DNA from: Muribaculaceae bacterium
GTDB lineage: Bacteria; Bacteroidota; Bacteroidia; Bacteroidales; Muribaculaceae
Direction: 5' to 3'
DNA: 33,936 nucleotides
Assembly: GCA_029055345.1 (NCBI GenBank)
Contig: JAIDDJ010000058.1
Coordinates: 1 to 33,936, forward strand
Shown piece after piece: positions 6,510 to 16,755 of this stretch; the stretch's first letter is position 1; each line of letters starts with the position of its first letter. The notes under the pieces were generated by a model. That model was not told the DNA's origin, searched no databases, and saw only the letters and a program-made list of their open reading frames with translations. The translations under genes were made by a program, and so were the position numbers.

Positions 6510-7934
6510 TCATTCGACCGGGATTGAAGGATTTATGAGAAACACCTTTTCCGTGGCGCGAGTAAAGGCCGTATAGAGCCACCTATAGAAATCGGGGCCG
6601 AGAGCCTCCGGATCGATATTGCTCATGTCAATATATACATGTTTCCATTGTCCGCCCTGAGCCTTATGGCAAGTGACGCAATAGGCATATTTGAGCTGAA
6701 GGGCATTAAAATAATCATCTTCATCAAGAGCCTTCAATTTCTCAGTCAATTCACCCTCATAGGCATCCATAACCACATTTTGGAAACGGGCCATTTCCTG
6801 CCTTGAAATAGCGGGGCCGTCGCAAACGAGACTGCGGAGCATAACCTGCGCGGCAACAATATCACCATCAGACAACCTTAATTCCACTTCAGTGAAATAC
6901 CGACCATAACACTTGTCAGTTCTACCCACCCAAGTCACTTCAGCAGTTTCTCCATTGGCAATCAGACGGGAGCCTTTATTATTTCGACGCCAGAAATAAT
7001 CATTTTTAGCCACCACCACCCTATCGCCACGTTCAAGAGGTTCTTCAGCGAACATCACCATATTGCGGATAGCCTTGTTGAAATCATTTGCTCGACGGTT
7101 GGAGCGAGTAATTACGAGAGTATTGTCCATACCGGCGTTTGCGTAAGAATCAGCCAGGCAATCAGCCAGGTCGTAAGAAGAAATCACCTTAACATCGGGA
7201 AATCCTGATGCTTCAAGCACCGGAGGATGAATTTCAGCAGCATCGGAGAAAAGTGCGAGACGGACCATAGTCGCATTGTGTACGATACCGCTTTCCACAG
7301 CCTGACGGACCGGGATATCGAGGACCGATAAAATGGGGTTAAGACCAAGCTGCCGGAGTCTTTCGGGATTCATAGCCGTGGATGATGTCTGACCGACAGG
7401 GGGTAATTGCGCTTCATCACCGACGAGCATCATCCGGCATCCGGGAGCGGAATAAACGTATCTGACAAGAATATAGAGAAGACTTCTCATTGACTGCCCT
7501 TCATCGGATATAAGAGATGCTTCATCGACAATGAACAGAGTATCTTTAGACTGATTAGGGGCGATGCACCATGATCTGCCCGATGGATCAGCAGGATTAG
7601 GGCGAAAGAGGCGACGATGGATAGTCGAAACCGGCTGTCCGGAAAAAGCCTGCGCGACTTTAGCAGCGCGCCCCGTAGGAGCGAGCACAACGACCTTTCT
7701 CTTGAGTGCTACCAGTGACCTTATCAGTGCGCCCATAAGGGAGGTCTTACCCGTACCGGCATACCCATTGAGCACGAAGACATCCGCAGACCCCCCATTG
7801 ACAGCAAAAGAGACCGCTTTCCGCAGCATTTTCAGCTGTGAAGGTAGAGGTTCGAAAGGGAGCCGTGCAAGTGCATAAGACAGAATATTTCGGGTGACAT
7901 CAGAGGTGGATGAGTCTTGGTCGGTATCAGGCAT
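6510..7934 (-). CDS. RecD-like SF1 DNA helicase (AAA family ATPase)
   Basis: The 474-residue product has the full set of SF1B helicase motifs: Walker A G-Y-A-G-T-G-K-T-S (residues 57-65), Walker B I-V-D-E-A-S (about 135-140), motif III L-V-G-D-E-A-Q-L-P-P-V-G (about 170-181), motif V C-H-K-A-Q-G-G-Q-W (about 430) and motif VI Y-T-A-F-T-R-A-T-E-K (about 457). It is half to two thirds the size of RecD or RecD2 and lacks their long N-terminal domains, so it is not a RecBCD subunit in the strict sense. No recB or recC lies nearby. It matches the single-gene 'exodeoxyribonuclease V alpha-like' helicase common in Bacteroidales. A role in repair or replication restart is inferred. It is divergent from eno. 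Confidence 0.88.
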   Translation of the reverse strand: MPDTDQDSSTSDVTRNILSYALARLPFEPLPSQLKMLRKAVSFAVNGGSADVFVLNGYAGTGKTSLMGALIRSLVALKRKVVVLAPTGRAAKVAQAFSGQPVSTIHRRLFRPNPADPSGRSWCIAPNQSKDTLFIVDEASLISDEGQSMRSLLYILVRYVYSAPGCRMMLVGDEAQLPPVGQTSSTAMNPERLRQLGLNPILSVLDIPVRQAVESGIVHNATMVRLALFSDAAEIHPPVLEASGFPDVKVISSYDLADCLADSYANAGMDNTLVITRSNRRANDFNKAIRNMVMFAEEPLERGDRVVVAKNDYFWRRNNKGSRLIANGETAEVTWVGRTDKCYGRYFTEVELRLSDGDIVAAQVMLRSLVCDGPAISRQEMARFQNVVMDAYEGELTEKLKALDEDDYFNALQLKYAYCVTCHKAQGGQWKHVYIDMSNIDPEALGPDFYRWLYTAFTRATEKVFLINPSIPVE

Positions 7935-7966
7935 GTTAACGCAATGGAATAAAACAAAATTTAATA

Positions 7967-7974
7967 CAAAATTA
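7967..7974 (-). promoter_or_regulatory. Promoter -7 box for the RecD-like helicase
   Basis: On the minus strand this reads TAATTTTG, a full match to TAnnTTTG, 32 bases before the ATG. The predicted leader is about 25 bases. No clear -33 TTG was found. Confidence 0.5.
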
Positions 7975-7998
7975 ACAAAAAAATTGGAAAATATTTGT

Positions 7999-8038
7999 TA
8001 ACTTTGCAGTTGGAAGCATTTAAAATAACAAAATGCTT
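7999..8038 (+). promoter_or_regulatory. Promoter of eno with 5'-terminal stem-loop
   Basis: TAACTTTG at 7999-8006 matches the Bacteroidota -7 box; the -33 TTG is not at good spacing. The predicted start is near 8013. Exactly there, AAGCATTT at 8014-8021 pairs perfectly with AAATGCTT at 8031-8038 (9-base loop), so the mRNA would begin with an 8-bp hairpin. Such 5' hairpins can slow decay; that role is inferred. Confidence 0.6.
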
Positions 8039-8080
8039 AAAAGATAAAGATAGGAATAAAAAAACAATCAACCCAAATAA

Positions 8081-9394
<1,314 letters not shown>

Positions 9395-9476
9395 TTGCTC
9401 TATTTACATAAAGAAGTTGCCGGAAATCTAAACGAACAATAATCCCGAAAAGATTTTAAACTACTTCAAAAAAATA

Positions 9477-9506
9477 AAAGTCGCTTTTAATCGAAGCGAC
9501 TTTTTT
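9477..9506 (+). terminator. Terminator after eno
   Basis: AAAGTCGCTT at 9477-9486 pairs perfectly with AAGCGACTTT at 9494-9503 around a 7-base loop, inside an A-run/T-run context. It lies about 80 bases after the eno stop and could work in both directions. Confidence 0.88.
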
Positions 9507-9566
9507 ATTCTTTTTATCAATACTTTTTAAGTGGCCGGCTTTCTCACATTTTTATGATAAAGAGCC

Positions 9567-9627
9567 TTGAATTATAAAGAATTTTACTAAATTTGCAAAA
9601 GAATGTCCGCGACCCTGCGACAGGGTT
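9567..9627 (+). promoter_or_regulatory. Promoter of the OPT transporter with leader hairpin
   Basis: TTG at 9567-9569 and TAAATTTG at 9588-9595 are 18 bases apart, a good Bacteroidota promoter. Just after the predicted start (about 9602), 9611-9617 (G-ACCCTG) pairs with 9621-9627 (CAGGGT-T) around the loop CGA. The leader is about 55 bases. Confidence 0.72.
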
Positions 9628-9657
9628 CGAAAATTTATAAAATAACTAACGAGCATT

Positions 9658-11637
9658 ATGAAAGAAGAAGAGAAAGTTTATACTACCGAGACGGGCTTAC
9701 CGGAGAACGCCTTCCGGGAACTCGGTGCAGACGAGCAATACGTGCCTGTGATGCATCCGGCCCATGAGCAGAAGGAGGTAACTCCTTATTCAGTCGGCAT
9801 GGGTCTGTTGATGGCGATAGTGTTCAGCGCTGCGGCCGCTTATCTTGGCCTTAAAGTTGGACAGGTATTTGAGGCTGCGATTCCAATTGCGATAATAGCC
9901 GTGGGTCTCAGCAACGCGCTGGGAAAGAAGAATTCCCTTGGACAGAATGTCATCATCCAGTCGATAGGCAGTTGTTCGGGAGTGATAGTGGCGGGAGCCA
10001 TCTTTACGTTGCCGGCCCTCTACATCCTTCAGGGGACATATCCTGACATCGTGGTAAATTTCTATCAGATATTCCTCAGTTCGCTGTTAGGAGGTATATT
10101 GGGTATCCTCTTCTTCATACCATTCCGGAAATATTTTGTCAAGGATATGCACGGAAAGTATCCTTTCCCGGAGGCCACAGCCACGACGCAGGTTCTTGTA
10201 TCGGGAATCCAGAACGGATCGAAGGCCGATAGTGGGTCGGGCAGTCAGGCCAAAACGCTTGTTATCGCCTCACTGATAGGCGGAATCTACGACTATATTG
10301 TAGCCACATTCGGCTGGTGGGCAGAGACAGTGACGAGCACCGCGTCATCGTGGGGTTCGGCGATAGCAGAGAAGACAAAAGTTGTATTAAGCTGCAATAC
10401 GGGAGCGGCACTTCTTGGTCTCGGTTATATCGTGGGACTCAAATATGCGTTCGTAATATTTGCCGGGTCGATATTCGTATGGTGGATAGTGATACCCTTG
10501 ATGGGGACCTATGGAAGCGCAGAGCTTGCAGCCATGGCGCCGGACGCCATATTCAAGGACTATGCGAGAATGATCGGTATCGGTGGTATCGCTATGGCGG
10601 GAGTGATAGGAATCGTGAAGTCGTGGCCGATCATATGCAATGCGGTAGGCCTTGCAGGGCGTGAGTTCAAGGGGACAAAGGCTGCCACCAAAGAAATCCG
10701 CTGGCAGGTTGACCTTTCGATGAAGAAGGTAGTGTTCTTCATAGCCCTTGCACTTGTAGCGGTTCTTCTATTCTTCTGGTTCGGAGTAATTCATACGTTC
10801 TGGCAGGCATTGGTGGCATGGCTTGTGGTGACAATCATCGCGTTCCTTTTCACCACGGTAGCAGCAAATGCGATAGCGATAGTGGGAAGTAATCCGGTAT
10901 CGGGTATGACTCTGATGACGCTAATCATAGCATCGGCCATTTTCGTAGGCATCGGTCTGAGCGGCACGAGCGGAATCGTGGCCTCGATGGTAATCGGCGG
11001 CGTAGTCTGCACGGCCTTGTCGATGGCCGGCGGATTTGTAACCGACCTTAAGATAGGCTACTGGCTCGGTTCGACACCCAAGAAGCAGGAAAGCTGGAAA
11101 TTCTTGGGTACCCTCGTATCGGCGGCTACTGTCGGCGGTGTGATAATCGTGCTTAACAAAGTGTATGGTTTTACGGGCGACAATGCATTGGTGGCGCCAC
11201 AGGCGAACGCAATGGCGAAAGTAATAGAGCCACTTATGATGGGAGGCGACACGCCTTGGATACTTTACATGGTCGGAGCCATACTTGCACTGATACTCAA
11301 CTGGCTTGGCGTTCCGGCACTGGCATTCTGCTTAGGAATGTTCATACCATTGTCGCTCAACACTCCGATGCTTGTTGGAGGTGCAATCTCCTATTACGTA
11401 AGCAATTCTTCAAAAGAAAAGAAATTGAACGATGCGCGTCGCGACCGCGGCACGCTCATAGCCTCGGGATTAATAGCCGGAGGGGCACTGTTCGGAGTAT
11501 TCGCCGCTATCACCCGTTTCGCAGGCTTTGAATACACTACCCCCGGATCAATGGAACTTACTCAGATACTCGGATGCCTGGCCTATATGCTTCTTATCGG
11601 TTATCTTATCTGGGATTCCAAACGCGCAAAACTATAA
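9658..11637 (+). CDS. OPT family oligopeptide transporter
   Basis: This 659-residue polytopic inner-membrane protein is of the OPT superfamily, which imports small peptides or metal chelates with protons. About fifteen hydrophobic segments alternate with short loops from residue 40 to the end. Family-like blocks include G-M-G-L-L-M-A-I-V-F-S-A-A-A-A-Y-L-G-L-K-V-G (about 46-67), Q-N-V-I-I-Q-S-I-G-S (about 97-106), H-G-K-Y-P-F-P-E-A-T-A (about 164-174) and G-S-N-P-V-S-G-M-T (near 410). It stands alone between its own promoter and terminator. The length is typical of bacterial OPT proteins. The substrate cannot be read from the sequence. Confidence 0.92.
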   Translation: MKEEEKVYTTETGLPENAFRELGADEQYVPVMHPAHEQKEVTPYSVGMGLLMAIVFSAAAAYLGLKVGQVFEAAIPIAIIAVGLSNALGKKNSLGQNVIIQSIGSCSGVIVAGAIFTLPALYILQGTYPDIVVNFYQIFLSSLLGGILGILFFIPFRKYFVKDMHGKYPFPEATATTQVLVSGIQNGSKADSGSGSQAKTLVIASLIGGIYDYIVATFGWWAETVTSTASSWGSAIAEKTKVVLSCNTGAALLGLGYIVGLKYAFVIFAGSIFVWWIVIPLMGTYGSAELAAMAPDAIFKDYARMIGIGGIAMAGVIGIVKSWPIICNAVGLAGREFKGTKAATKEIRWQVDLSMKKVVFFIALALVAVLLFFWFGVIHTFWQALVAWLVVTIIAFLFTTVAANAIAIVGSNPVSGMTLMTLIIASAIFVGIGLSGTSGIVASMVIGGVVCTALSMAGGFVTDLKIGYWLGSTPKKQESWKFLGTLVSAATVGGVIIVLNKVYGFTGDNALVAPQANAMAKVIEPLMMGGDTPWILYMVGAILALILNWLGVPALAFCLGMFIPLSLNTPMLVGGAISYYVSNSSKEKKLNDARRDRGTLIASGLIAGGALFGVFAAITRFAGFEYTTPGSMELTQILGCLAYMLLIGYLIWDSKRAKL

Positions 11638-11658
11638 AAGATATATAGTTAGTAAAAG

Positions 11659-11691
11659 CCGGGAAGCGGAGAACCTCGCCTCCCGGTTTTT
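11659..11691 (+). terminator. Terminator after the OPT transporter
   Basis: CCGGGA at 11659-11664 pairs with TCCCGG at 11681-11686, with more pairing of GCGGAG/CTCGC inside, then TTTTT. It begins about 20 bases after the stop codon. Confidence 0.85.
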
Positions 11692-11791
11692 ATTTGGCAT
11701 AAGGATGATTGCTTATCCTCTTTTGCGAGGATGACACCAAATTAGCATAAACAATAAAACATCAAGGACACAAAAATATAAAATAAAAGAA

Positions 11792-12349
11792 ATGAATTTT
11801 GAGACTATATTATATGAAGGGAGACCGGTAGATAACAATCAGTCGAGGACGGATGCAGAATTGGCGGTTTATGATTTTCTTGATGAATGTGGCATAAATT
11901 ATAAGACACTGACACATCCTGCGGCGTTTACCATGGAGGAATGCGAAGCCGTCCGAAAAGAAATCGGGGCACCGGTCTTCAAGAATCTTTTTCTAACCAA
12001 CAGGCAGCAGACGGAATTTTACCTGCTGATGATACCGGCAGACAAGCCGTTCAAAACCAAATACCTATCGTCGCAATTAGGGTGCGCCAGATTATCATTT
12101 GCTTCAGCTGAGAAGATGGAGGAATTATTACACATCCATCCCGGAGCGGTCTCCCCCATGGGACTTATTCACGACAAAGACCGCAAAGTAAGGCTGATAA
12201 TTGATGAGGACCTCAAGAATGCGGGAGAATACGCATGCCATCCCTGTGTCAACACGGCGAGCCTCCTTTTATCACTCGATGATTTGATAGAAAAAGTGAT
12301 TCCGGCTACAGGTCATTCATATACATGGGTAACGCTTAAGCCCGAGTAA
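11792..12349 (+). CDS. Prolyl-tRNA editing protein, ProXp/YbaK family
   Basis: The 185-residue protein belongs to the YbaK/INS superfamily of trans-editing deacylases that hydrolyse mischarged aminoacyl-tRNA (Ala-tRNA-Pro for ProXp-ala/PrdX). It has the conserved lysine (K64 in P-V-F-K-N-L-F-L), the G-A-V-S-P-M-G-L block (118-125) and the C-terminal H-P-C-V-N-T-A-S. The subtype is my inference from the G-A-V-S-P-M-G-L context and the length. I saw no strong promoter in the 100 bases upstream, though a hairpin (11715-11720/11727-11732) is present there. It is followed by about 200 non-coding bases before fabD. Confidence 0.87.
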   Translation: MNFETILYEGRPVDNNQSRTDAELAVYDFLDECGINYKTLTHPAAFTMEECEAVRKEIGAPVFKNLFLTNRQQTEFYLLMIPADKPFKTKYLSSQLGCARLSFASAEKMEELLHIHPGAVSPMGLIHDKDRKVRLIIDEDLKNAGEYACHPCVNTASLLLSLDDLIEKVIPATGHSYTWVTLKPE

Positions 12350-12475
12350 TTATTGGTAATTCCGGAAGAGATTCAGAGCCCCGAAATTTTAGGGGACGCA
12401 CTCTAAGAGAAGAGGGCTAAGAAATTTTAGTGGATTGAGGCTAATGAATTATTTCCATAATTGAGAAATAATTAG

Positions 12476-12483
12476 TAATTTTG
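12476..12483 (+). promoter_or_regulatory. Promoter -7 box of fabD-asd
   Basis: TAATTTTG followed by C matches the Bacteroidota -7 consensus 65 bases before the fabD ATG. The nearest TTG (12461-12463) is too close to be a normal -33 element. The rest of the 12350-12548 gap shows nothing else I can name. Confidence 0.58.
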
Positions 12484-12548
12484 CAACCGAAAAGCAGCCC
12501 CAAACCCAAAAACTAAAAAGGCAGCAAAAATCAATTACTCACATCAGT

Positions 12549-13427
12549 ATGAAAGCATACGTATTTCCCGGGCAAGGCGCCCAATTTGTCGGTATGGGTA
12601 AAGACCTCTACGACAACAATGCAGAAGCGAAAGCATTATTTGAAAAAGCAAACGAAATACTTGGGTTCCGCATCACGGACCTGATGTTTGAGGGCACAGA
12701 AGAAGACCTCAAACAGACCAAAGTGACACAACCTGCAATATTCCTCCACAGCGTTCTACTTGCGAAGAGTCTTGGAGAAGATTTTCAGCCGGACATGGTA
12801 GCGGGGCACTCTTTAGGAGAGTTTTCGGCACTTGTAGCAGCCGGGGCACTCAGTTTTGAGGAGGGATTGAAATTGGTATCGAAGCGTGCATTAGCAATGC
12901 AGAAGGCATGTGAGGCACGCCCGTCGACGATGGCAGCCGTTCTTGCACTTCCGGATGAGAAAGTAGAGGAATTATGTGCGGAAGTAGACGATGTAGTAGC
13001 ACCGGCCAACTATAATTGTCCTGGCCAGGTGGTAATCTCGGGGACAATGGAGGGCATCGATGCTGCATGCGAGAAGATGCTTGCAGCCGGCGCGAAGCGC
13101 GCCATGAAGCTGAAAGTGGGAGGAGCCTTCCACAGCCCTCTGATGCAGCCGGCACAGGAAGAACTCGCGGAAGCTATCGCAGCCGCTAAATTCGAGACAC
13201 CCCGTTGCCCGGTCTATCAGAACGTAGACGGCAAGCCACATACAGATCCTGAAGAAATCAAAGAAAATCTGATTAAGCAGCTCACCGCACCGGTCCGCTG
13301 GACACAAGACGTGCAGGCAATGATAGCAGATGGCGCTGATGAATTCATCGAGCTTGGTCCGGGCAATGTGCTTCAGGGACTGGTGAAGAAAATAGATCGT
13401 AACGTAGCAACGAGCGGCAAGCAATAA
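12549..13427 (+). CDS. fabD: Malonyl-CoA:ACP transacylase
   Basis: The 292-residue protein moves the malonyl group from CoA to acyl carrier protein, the entry step of type II fatty acid elongation in the cytoplasm. It starts with the family pattern [14 protein letters not shown]. The nucleophile elbow G-H-S-L-G is at 86-90 (Ser88), the substrate-binding Arg is at about 113 and the catalytic His is in G-A-F-H-S (His195). The C terminus has [11 protein letters not shown]. Length is normal. asd begins 10 bases downstream, so the two are probably one transcript; no other fab genes are in the window. Confidence 0.96.
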   Translation: MKAYVFPGQGAQFVGMGKDLYDNNAEAKALFEKANEILGFRITDLMFEGTEEDLKQTKVTQPAIFLHSVLLAKSLGEDFQPDMVAGHSLGEFSALVAAGALSFEEGLKLVSKRALAMQKACEARPSTMAAVLALPDEKVEELCAEVDDVVAPANYNCPGQVVISGTMEGIDAACEKMLAAGAKRAMKLKVGGAFHSPLMQPAQEELAEAIAAAKFETPRCPVYQNVDGKPHTDPEEIKENLIKQLTAPVRWTQDVQAMIADGADEFIELGPGNVLQGLVKKIDRNVATSGKQ

Positions 13428-13437
13428 ACCACTGCAT

Positions 13438-14442
13438 ATGAATGTAGCGATAGTCGGAGCGAGCGGAGCCGTCGGGCAGGAATTTCTGCGAGTGCTCGAA
13501 GAACAAAATTTCCCGGTAGATAAGCTTCGTCTTTTCGGTTCGAATCGGTCGGCCGGGAGCACGCGTAAATTCCGGAGTCAGACTTACGAGATTGAAGAAC
13601 TGACCCACGACTCGGATTTTTCAGATATAGACATAGCTTTCACCTCGGCAGGAGCTGGTGTATCTAAAGAATATGCACCGGTTATAACGGCTCACGGAAC
13701 AATAATGATAGACAACAGTTCGGCGTTCAGGATGGATGCAGATGTGCCGCTCGTAGTTCCGGAGGTCAATGCCAAGGATGCGTTGGACCGGCCGCGCAAC
13801 ATCATCGGGAATCCCAACTGCACGACCATTCAAATGGTAGTGGCTTTGAACGCCATTGAAAAGTTGAGTCATATCCGCAGGGTTCATGTTGCTACTTATC
13901 AGGCGGCGAGCGGCGCCGGAGCAGCAGCGATGGATGAACTCCGGGAGCAGCACGCGGAAATCGGGCGCGGGGAAGAGGCGACGGTTAAAAAGTTTGCCCA
14001 TCAGCTTGCCTATAATGTCATCCCGCATGTGGACATCTTCACCGACAACGGTTATACGAAAGAGGAAATGAAGATGTATAACGAAACCCGTAAGATCATG
14101 CACAGCGACATAGAGGTGTCGGCGACGTGCGTTCGGGTGCCGGTTCTTCGGGCGCACAGCGAGGCCATTTGGGTTGAGACAGACCGCGACATAAGCGTAG
14201 ATGAAGCTCTTGAGGCTTTCCGCCAGGCAGAAGGTATCATCTTAATCGAACCCGGAGAGGACATGAGCAAGTCATACCCGATGCCACTGGATGCAGCCGG
14301 GAGTGACCCGGTTTATGTAGGGAGGGTCAGAAAGGATATTACTAATCCACGAGGCTTGAGTTTCTGGGTAGTTGCCGACCAAATTAAGAAAGGGGCAGCG
14401 CTTAACGCCGTTCAGATCGCTCAATTTCTTATAGCCCAATAA
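13438..14442 (+). CDS. asd: Aspartate-semialdehyde dehydrogenase
   Basis: This 334-residue enzyme reduces aspartyl phosphate to aspartate semialdehyde with NADPH, feeding lysine/diaminopimelate, threonine and methionine synthesis. The Rossmann start [13 protein letters not shown] is at residues 3-15. The catalytic cysteine is in G-N-P-N-C-T-T (Cys128) and the acid/base histidine in V-L-R-A-H-S-E-A (His240). The block [11 protein letters not shown] is intact. It follows fabD by 10 bases, likely cotranscribed, and ends at a strong terminator before the helicase gene. Confidence 0.96.
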   Translation: MNVAIVGASGAVGQEFLRVLEEQNFPVDKLRLFGSNRSAGSTRKFRSQTYEIEELTHDSDFSDIDIAFTSAGAGVSKEYAPVITAHGTIMIDNSSAFRMDADVPLVVPEVNAKDALDRPRNIIGNPNCTTIQMVVALNAIEKLSHIRRVHVATYQAASGAGAAAMDELREQHAEIGRGEEATVKKFAHQLAYNVIPHVDIFTDNGYTKEEMKMYNETRKIMHSDIEVSATCVRVPVLRAHSEAIWVETDRDISVDEALEAFRQAEGIILIEPGEDMSKSYPMPLDAAGSDPVYVGRVRKDITNPRGLSFWVVADQIKKGAALNAVQIAQFLIAQ

Positions 14443-14461
14443 ATTATCATTATAACAGCAG

Positions 14462-14535
14462 TGTGTCATAATTCGTTATGACGCATCATATCAGGGTTGA
14501 GCCAAATTAATATTTAGACTCAGCCCTGTTGTTTT
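14462..14535 (+). terminator. Tandem hairpins: UUCG-loop stem plus terminator after asd
   Basis: First, 14462-14471 pairs with 14476-14485 (10 bp with one G-T) around a TTCG tetraloop, an unusually stable cap. Second, CAGGGTTGAG at 14492-14501 pairs with CTCAGCCCTG at 14519-14528 (one G-T), followed by TTGTTTT. The second is a normal terminator. The first may protect the 3' end or be part of a longer 3' structure. The next gene starts 16 bases later. Confidence 0.78.
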
Positions 14536-14550
14536 CAACAACTGACAAAA

Positions 14551-16677
14551 ATGGAGACGAACGAACATCTGGAGCTTGCCCGCAGGATAGTTGAGAATAC
14601 CGGCAAGAGTCTGTTTCTGACAGGAAAGGCCGGTACAGGCAAGACCACATTTCTAAAGGAATTGCGCACGACGAGCCGCAAGCGGATGATAGTGACGGCT
14701 CCTACAGGAATAGCTGCCATAAATGCCGGGGGCGTAACGCTCCATTCATTTTTTCAGCTTGATTTCGGGCCCTATGTGCCCGGGATGCAAAGGGAGGGAA
14801 ACAACCGACGCTCCCACTCATTCAGCAAAGAAAAGATAAGGCTCATCCGAGGGATGGACCTGCTTGTCATAGATGAGGTGAGCATGGTTCGTGCTGATGT
14901 GCTCGATGGCGTGGATGCTGTTCTCCGTCGCTTCAGGGACCGGACACTTCCCTTCGGAGGAGTCCAGCTTCTACTTATTGGGGATCTCCATCAGCTGCCC
15001 CCTGTAGTAGGTCCGGCCGAAAGAGAAGTAATAAATGCTAATTACCGGACTCCATACTTTTTCGACAGCCATGCGCTCGGGGAGCTTGACTATATCACGA
15101 TAGAACTGACCCAGATTTTCCGGCAGAGCGACCCCGAATTTATCGAGCTATTGAATGCGGTAAGGAACAACAGTATGAACCGAGAGAGTTTTCAGCGACT
15201 TAACAAGCGCTATATTGCCAATTTCAATCCGCGCGATGATGAAGGCTATATTCGGCTGACGACCCATAACAACCTTGCGAATGAGATAAATGACCGCCGC
15301 ATGGCAGCGCTTCCGACAGAATCCCATTATTTCGAAGCGAAAGTAGATGGGAATTTTCCCGAGAGTTCCTATCCGGCCGCCCGTACACTCGAGCTTAAAG
15401 AGGGCGCACAAGTGATGTTCATAAAGAATGATTCGGGCATAGACCGTCAATACTTTAATGGAATGCTCGGTCGCGTGACACAAATAGATGAGGATGGCCT
15501 AATAGTGACCTCAAACGACACCGGGGCACAAATTGGAGTTGAGCCGGTGGAATGGGAGAATGTGAAGTTCGAGGTCAATGAGGAAACGAAAGAAATCAGC
15601 GAAAAGGTGGATGGAGTGTTCCGTCAGTTGCCGCTACGGCCGGCCTGGGCCATCACTATTCATAAGAGCCAGGGATTGACCTTCGACCGGGCGATCATTG
15701 ACGCCACCCTATCATTCAGCCATGGGCAGACATACGTGGCCCTCTCCCGCTGCAGGACACTCGCAGGGCTTGTGCTCGAACGTCCGCTTCCGGCATCGGC
15801 CATAATAAATGATTCGGAAGTAGAGGTCTTCGTCAAAACCCGTCAGCGCCAGTTTGATGATACGAGCATTGACGGCATGGAGAAAGCCTACCGACTGGCG
15901 CTGATAAAAGGGATGTTCCAGTTCAGGCCATTGTTCGGAGCAGTCGAGGGTATCCTCCGGATGATGAAAGAGAATTTCATGAACCTTTATCCGAGTCTCA
16001 TCAATGATGTGTCGGAGAAAACGGAGAAACTTCGTGATTCGCTTCAAGAAGTGGGAGACAAATTCTGTCGTCAGATCGATGCTCTCTCATGTAATGATGA
16101 AGACGGAGTGGATAATCCGCGCTTGCAACAACGCATAAAAGATGCATGCGCCTACTTCGGTAATGAACTCGGAAAGCTCCATCAGCTCATGGCTTTGCTA
16201 CCGACAACCCACGATAATAGGAAAACAGAGAAGAAATTAACGGAAAGGTTCGAAATATATGAGACGCTTGAGGCCGTTAAAAAAGTTCTCTATGAGACAT
16301 TTATAGAAGAGGAATTCACAACGGCCCGCTATCTTGATATAAAAGCGCACGCCGCGTTCGGCAAACTAAAGTCGACAAAGAAGCAGCCGTCAAGACAGAA
16401 AGAGAAAGCATCAGAAGTTTCGGAAGACAATCCCCACCCTATCCTTCTTGACACATTGCTGGCATGGAGGAGAGAAAAGTCGAGGGAGATGGACGTTCCC
16501 GCGTATGTAATCATGACCAACAAAACACTGATGGGAATTTCGAAATACCTGCCGTCGGATGAGGAGGACCTGCTGATGATACCGGGCATCGGGAAGACTA
16601 CATTAAAGCGCGTTGGGACTGAAATTTTAAAGATGGTCGAAGAATACAAGAAAAAATTCCATAAAACGCTTAAATAA
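14551..16677 (+). CDS. PIF1-like SF1B helicase with C-terminal HRDC domain
   Basis: The 708-residue protein has PIF1/RecD-class motifs: Walker A G-K-A-G-T-G-K-T-T (residues about 24-32), T-A-P-T-G-I-A-A-I-N-A-G-G-V-T-L-H-S (about 50-67), Walker B L-V-I-D-E-V-S-M-V (about 109-117), I-G-D-L-H-Q-L-P-P-V (about 146-155), motif V I-T-I-H-K-S-Q-G-L-T-F-D-R-A (about 368-381) and motif VI Y-V-A-L-S-R-C-R-T-L (about 394-403). A coiled, charged linker follows. The last 80 residues (L-L-D-T-L-L-A-W-R-R-E-K to I-P-G-I-G-K-T-T-L-K-R) look like an HRDC nucleic-acid binding domain. Likely a 5'-3' DNA helicase acting on structured DNA; that role is inferred. The hairpin terminator begins at the stop codon. 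Confidence 0.9.
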   Translation: METNEHLELARRIVENTGKSLFLTGKAGTGKTTFLKELRTTSRKRMIVTAPTGIAAINAGGVTLHSFFQLDFGPYVPGMQREGNNRRSHSFSKEKIRLIRGMDLLVIDEVSMVRADVLDGVDAVLRRFRDRTLPFGGVQLLLIGDLHQLPPVVGPAEREVINANYRTPYFFDSHALGELDYITIELTQIFRQSDPEFIELLNAVRNNSMNRESFQRLNKRYIANFNPRDDEGYIRLTTHNNLANEINDRRMAALPTESHYFEAKVDGNFPESSYPAARTLELKEGAQVMFIKNDSGIDRQYFNGMLGRVTQIDEDGLIVTSNDTGAQIGVEPVEWENVKFEVNEETKEISEKVDGVFRQLPLRPAWAITIHKSQGLTFDRAIIDATLSFSHGQTYVALSRCRTLAGLVLERPLPASAIINDSEVEVFVKTRQRQFDDTSIDGMEKAYRLALIKGMFQFRPLFGAVEGILRMMKENFMNLYPSLINDVSEKTEKLRDSLQEVGDKFCRQIDALSCNDEDGVDNPRLQQRIKDACAYFGNELGKLHQLMALLPTTHDNRKTEKKLTERFEIYETLEAVKKVLYETFIEEEFTTARYLDIKAHAAFGKLKSTKKQPSRQKEKASEVSEDNPHPILLDTLLAWRREKSREMDVPAYVIMTNKTLMGISKYLPSDEEDLLMIPGIGKTTLKRVGTEILKMVEEYKKKFHKTLK

Positions 16678-16729
16678 TAATAACAGCCGGAAGATTCATG
16701 AAAATAGAGAATCATCCGGCTGTTATTAT
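16677..16729. terminator. Long shared terminator between convergent genes
   Basis: Positions 16677-16697 pair with 16709-16729 with a single A-A mismatch (16692/16714), giving a 20-bp stem with an 11-base loop and T/A-rich arms at the base. The left arm begins at the last base of the helicase stop codon. The right side faces the stop of the convergent secreted-protein gene at 16756, so it likely stops transcription from both sides. Confidence 0.88.
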
Positions 16730-16755
16730 GATATATAAGTCTATGCGAATTTAGC

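Noticed and set aside
6510..7934. Calling this gene recD of a RecBCD enzyme
   Set aside because: It is much shorter than RecD, and there is no recB or recC next to it.
13621..14157. 178-codon minus-strand frame opposite asd
   Set aside because: It is antisense to a complete aspartate-semialdehyde dehydrogenase with intact catalytic residues.
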